Assembly: GCF_024055665.1 (NCBI RefSeq)
Contig: NZ_JAMXMC010000004.1
Span: 248,001 to 312,000, forward strand
Direction: 5' to 3'
DNA from: Ideonella oryzae
GTDB lineage: Bacteria > Pseudomonadota > Gammaproteobacteria > Burkholderiales > Burkholderiaceae_C
Length of the DNA: 64,000 bases
A program made the translations under genes and the position numbers. The notes below the pieces were generated by a model, which made no database searches, had not been told where the DNA came from, and was given only the letters and a program-made list of their open reading frames with translations. This document shows positions 61,824-64,000 of this stretch, in pieces (the stretch's first letter is position 1; every line of letters starts with the position of its first letter).

Positions 61824-64000
61824 ATGTCCCGCGGCTGGTCTGATTCCACCGACGCTCCCACCTGGACCGCCAACGAGACGCCGGACACCGATCCGCTGGG
61901 AGGCCTCGGTGACCTGAGCTTGCGCCGCATCGGATGGCGACGCCAGGCGCTGCTGGCCGCCGCCATCATCGGTTGCCTGACCATCTTCCTGCTGGCCCGC
62001 GTGATGGCCAACAACCCCGACGTGGCGGCGCAGTGGCGCGCTTCGGCAGACGGGTATCTGGAACTGGCCGACACCAGCGTGCCTGAGCTCAAGGGCTCGC
62101 TGGGCAAGGAGCTGGAAGCCATCGTGACGGCCGACGGGCAGGTCATGCCTTTCGGCGTGCTGGCCATGGCCCACTCGGCGCGCTGGATCAGCCATGACCC
62201 CAGCCGGGAAAAGATGCAGGCCGTGCGCCTGGCCACCGCCCGGGCCCTGGAAGCGGGCCAGATCACGCTGCGCTTTCGCGACGCCTCGCAGGTGACGCTG
62301 CTTCCCAAGCCCCGCGGCTACGCCGGCCTGGGGGCCATGTTCTGGCTGATGAGCGCCTTCGGCATGGTGCTGTTCCTGGTGGGCTGGATCGTCCCGCTGG
62401 TGCAACCCAACCCGCGCAACCTGCTGTACGCGATCATGGCCCATGCCCAGGCCGCCCAGCTGCTGATCTCGGCAGTGGCGGCGGTCCCGGCCATGGCCCT
62501 GCCCTCGTCCATGGTGGCCCATGAAAGCCTGGTCCGGGTGCTGCTCGACGCCGTGACCGGCGCTGCCGTGGTCCAGGCTGCGGCCATGCACCCGGTGCGC
62601 ATGCCGGGCCGGCTGTGGGTGGCGGCATGTGCCTGGGGGGCCACGGCGCTCTATGCTGCCCTTGCCGTCCGTGGGCAACTGATCAACGAGTGGTGGTGGA
62701 GCCAGGGCCTGCTGATCGCCGACGGCCTGACCTGCATCGCCTTGCTGAGCTGGGTCCACCGCCGCTCGCCCCATCCATTCGCCATCGTCGTGCGACGCTT
62801 TGCGATGGTGACGCTGGCCACCCTGGCCCTGCTGACGGTCGCCGTGTCGCTGATGCCGATGCTTCCTCCGGAAGTGCAGCCCGTGGCGACCGTCGGCCCG
62901 GTGATCTGGAGCGTCTTCTTCGCCTCGATCATCCTGCTGGTGCCATTCATCTCGCGTTCGCAGAACGTGATGCGCGAGTTCGCGATGCTGGCCGGCATCA
63001 GCACCGTGGCCACCTCGGTCGACCTGCTGTTCGTCGCGGTCTTCTCCTTCAGCCAGTTCACCTCGCTCACGCTCTCTCTGTTCCTGGCACTGGGCGCTTA
63101 CGCCGCGCTACGTCAGTGGCTGGTCGGGCAGATGATGGGCGCGCGGGCGCTGACCACCGAGCGCATGTTCCAGCACCTCTACCGCATCGCCCGCGAGGTC
63201 GAGGCTCGACCCGAACGGGCTGCGGACCGCATGATCGAGCTGCTGCGCAATGTGTTCGAGCCTCTCGAGACCGAACGCACCGAGACCCGCAGCAAGCAAA
63301 GCATGGTGATCGGCAATGGCGCCGCGCTGGTGGTGCCCCTGCCCAACCTGGTGGACGGCCCGTCCATGCGTGGCTCCGTGGTGCTTCGCTTCGCAGAGCG
63401 GGGCAAGCGCCTGTTCGCACTGGAGGACGCCCGCCTGGCCGATCGCATCCTGGAGCAGCTCATGCGCGCACTGGCCCACGACCGCGCCGTCGAACGAGGC
63501 CGCAGCGAAGAACGTGTGCGGATCGCCCAGGATCTGCACGACGACATCGGCGCCCGCCTGCTGACCCTGATGTACAAGGCCCCCAGCACCGAGATGGAGG
63601 AGTACATCCGCCACACGCTGCAGGACCTGAAGACCCTGACCCGGGGTCTGGCGGCCAAGAGCCATCCGCTGGCACTCGCCTCGGCGGAATGGAAGACCGA
63701 CATCACGCTGCGCCTGGAGGCGGTGCACTGCCAGTTGGAGTGGGAAGCCGAATACGACCAGGAGATCACCCTGTCGATGATGCAGTGGTCGGCCATCACC
63801 CGCGTGCTGCGCGAACTGGTGAGCAACGTCATCGCCCATGCCAAGGCCAGCCGCGTGCATGTCGCCTGCCAGCTGCGTCAGGGCACCTTCACCATCCTGG
63901 TGGAAGATGACGGCGTGGGCACTGACCCCGCCAAGTGGTCGGCCGGCCTGGGCCTGGGCGGCGTGCGCAAGCGGGCCAAGAGCCTGGGCGGCACCGTGGC
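61824..64000 (+). CDS. Sensor histidine kinase, NarX/HisKA_3 type (3' end outside window)
   Basis: Open from ATG 61824 through the window end (725 codons seen). The N-terminus is acidic, then one hydrophobic segment and an extracytoplasmic loop (about residues 70-165), followed by a block of about seven more membrane helices (about 170-430) of the 7TM sensor kind. The cytoplasmic part has the HisKA_3 motif RIAQDLHDDIGARLLTLM with phospho-acceptor His572, the N-box LVSNVIAHAKASRVH and the G-box VEDDGVGTDPAKW followed by GLGLGGVRKRAKSLGG. It almost certainly pairs with the upstream NarL-type regulator. The signal sensed cannot be read. Confidence 0.9.
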   Translation, partial: MSRGWSDSTDAPTWTANETPDTDPLGGLGDLSLRRIGWRRQALLAAAIIGCLTIFLLARVMANNPDVAAQWRASADGYLELADTSVPELKGSLGKELEAIVTADGQVMPFGVLAMAHSARWISHDPSREKMQAVRLATARALEAGQITLRFRDASQVTLLPKPRGYAGLGAMFWLMSAFGMVLFLVGWIVPLVQPNPRNLLYAIMAHAQAAQLLISAVAAVPAMALPSSMVAHESLVRVLLDAVTGAAVVQAAAMHPVRMPGRLWVAACAWGATALYAALAVRGQLINEWWWSQGLLIADGLTCIALLSWVHRRSPHPFAIVVRRFAMVTLATLALLTVAVSLMPMLPPEVQPVATVGPVIWSVFFASIILLVPFISRSQNVMREFAMLAGISTVATSVDLLFVAVFSFSQFTSLTLSLFLALGAYAALRQWLVGQMMGARALTTERMFQHLYRIAREVEARPERAADRMIELLRNVFEPLETERTETRSKQSMVIGNGAALVVPLPNLVDGPSMRGSVVLRFAERGKRLFALEDARLADRILEQLMRALAHDRAVERGRSEERVRIAQDLHDDIGARLLTLMYKAPSTEMEEYIRHTLQDLKTLTRGLAAKSHPLALASAEWKTDITLRLEAVHCQLEWEAEYDQEITLSMMQWSAITRVLRELVSNVIAHAKASRVHVACQLRQGTFTILVEDDGVGTDPAKWSAGLGLGGVRKRAKSLGGTV

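Overview
The window is a high-GC stretch of bacterial chromosome with almost no non-coding space. It is mostly conserved housekeeping genes whose order points to Betaproteobacteria, order Burkholderiales. Markers for this are gyrA-serC-pheA-tyrA-aroA/cmk-rpsA-ihfB-lapAB, a fused aroA-cmk gene, trxA-rho-rpmE2 with a type B L31, the carA-leuE-carB-greA order, and surE-pcm-nlpD followed by rlmD. A Rubrivivax/Leptothrix/Ideonella-like relative is my inference, not something the sequence proves. I see no tRNA, rRNA, CRISPR array, IS element or prophage, and no gene-free gap longer than 300 bases.

Layout. 1-9.9 kb (+): 3' part of gyrA, a DUF2059 exported protein, serine and aromatic amino-acid synthesis (serC, pheA, tyrA, aroA/cmk), then rpsA and ihfB. 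10-18.3 kb: an envelope block with a Kdo hydroxylase, a GT9 heptosyltransferase, lapA-lapB (LPS homeostasis), gmhA-hldA-gmhB and the convergent hldC. Four of the five ADP-heptose steps are present; the epimerase hldD is not. Two glycosyltransferase genes, one clearly AT-richer, lie between gmhB and hldC. 18.4-31 kb: a ComEA-like protein, a patatin, a small exported Pro/Gly/His-rich protein, dnaE, an exported phytase-esterase-like protein, an asparaginase divergent from lexA, a Cdd1-like HhH protein, an MFS exporter and a pseudokinase-HDOD protein. 31-35 kb: trxA, rho, rpmE2 and a GT-C-like membrane protein. 35.2-42 kb (-): the complete pstSCAB-phoU-phoB-phoR phosphate regulon with a plausible Pho box. 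42-54 kb: glmM, folP, ftsH, rlmE, divergent yhbY, then DUF4149-greA-carB-leuE-carA. 54-56 kb: a secreted leishmanolysin-like protease with an inserted PA domain and a small secreted repeat protein. 56-64 kb: a BI-1 family protein, rlmD, nlpD-pcm-surE, and a two-component pair whose kinase runs off the window.

Most genes form tight operons with ATGA or GTGA overlaps. I found no obviously new multi-gene defence or mobile system. The most interesting signals are smaller: the pseudokinase-HDOD fusion, the protease with a PA domain inside its metzincin core, a hairpin that would hide the ribosome binding site of its partner gene, a 20-bp divergent promoter between rlmE and yhbY, candidate leaderless starts, and the absence of rpoS between nlpD and rlmD.
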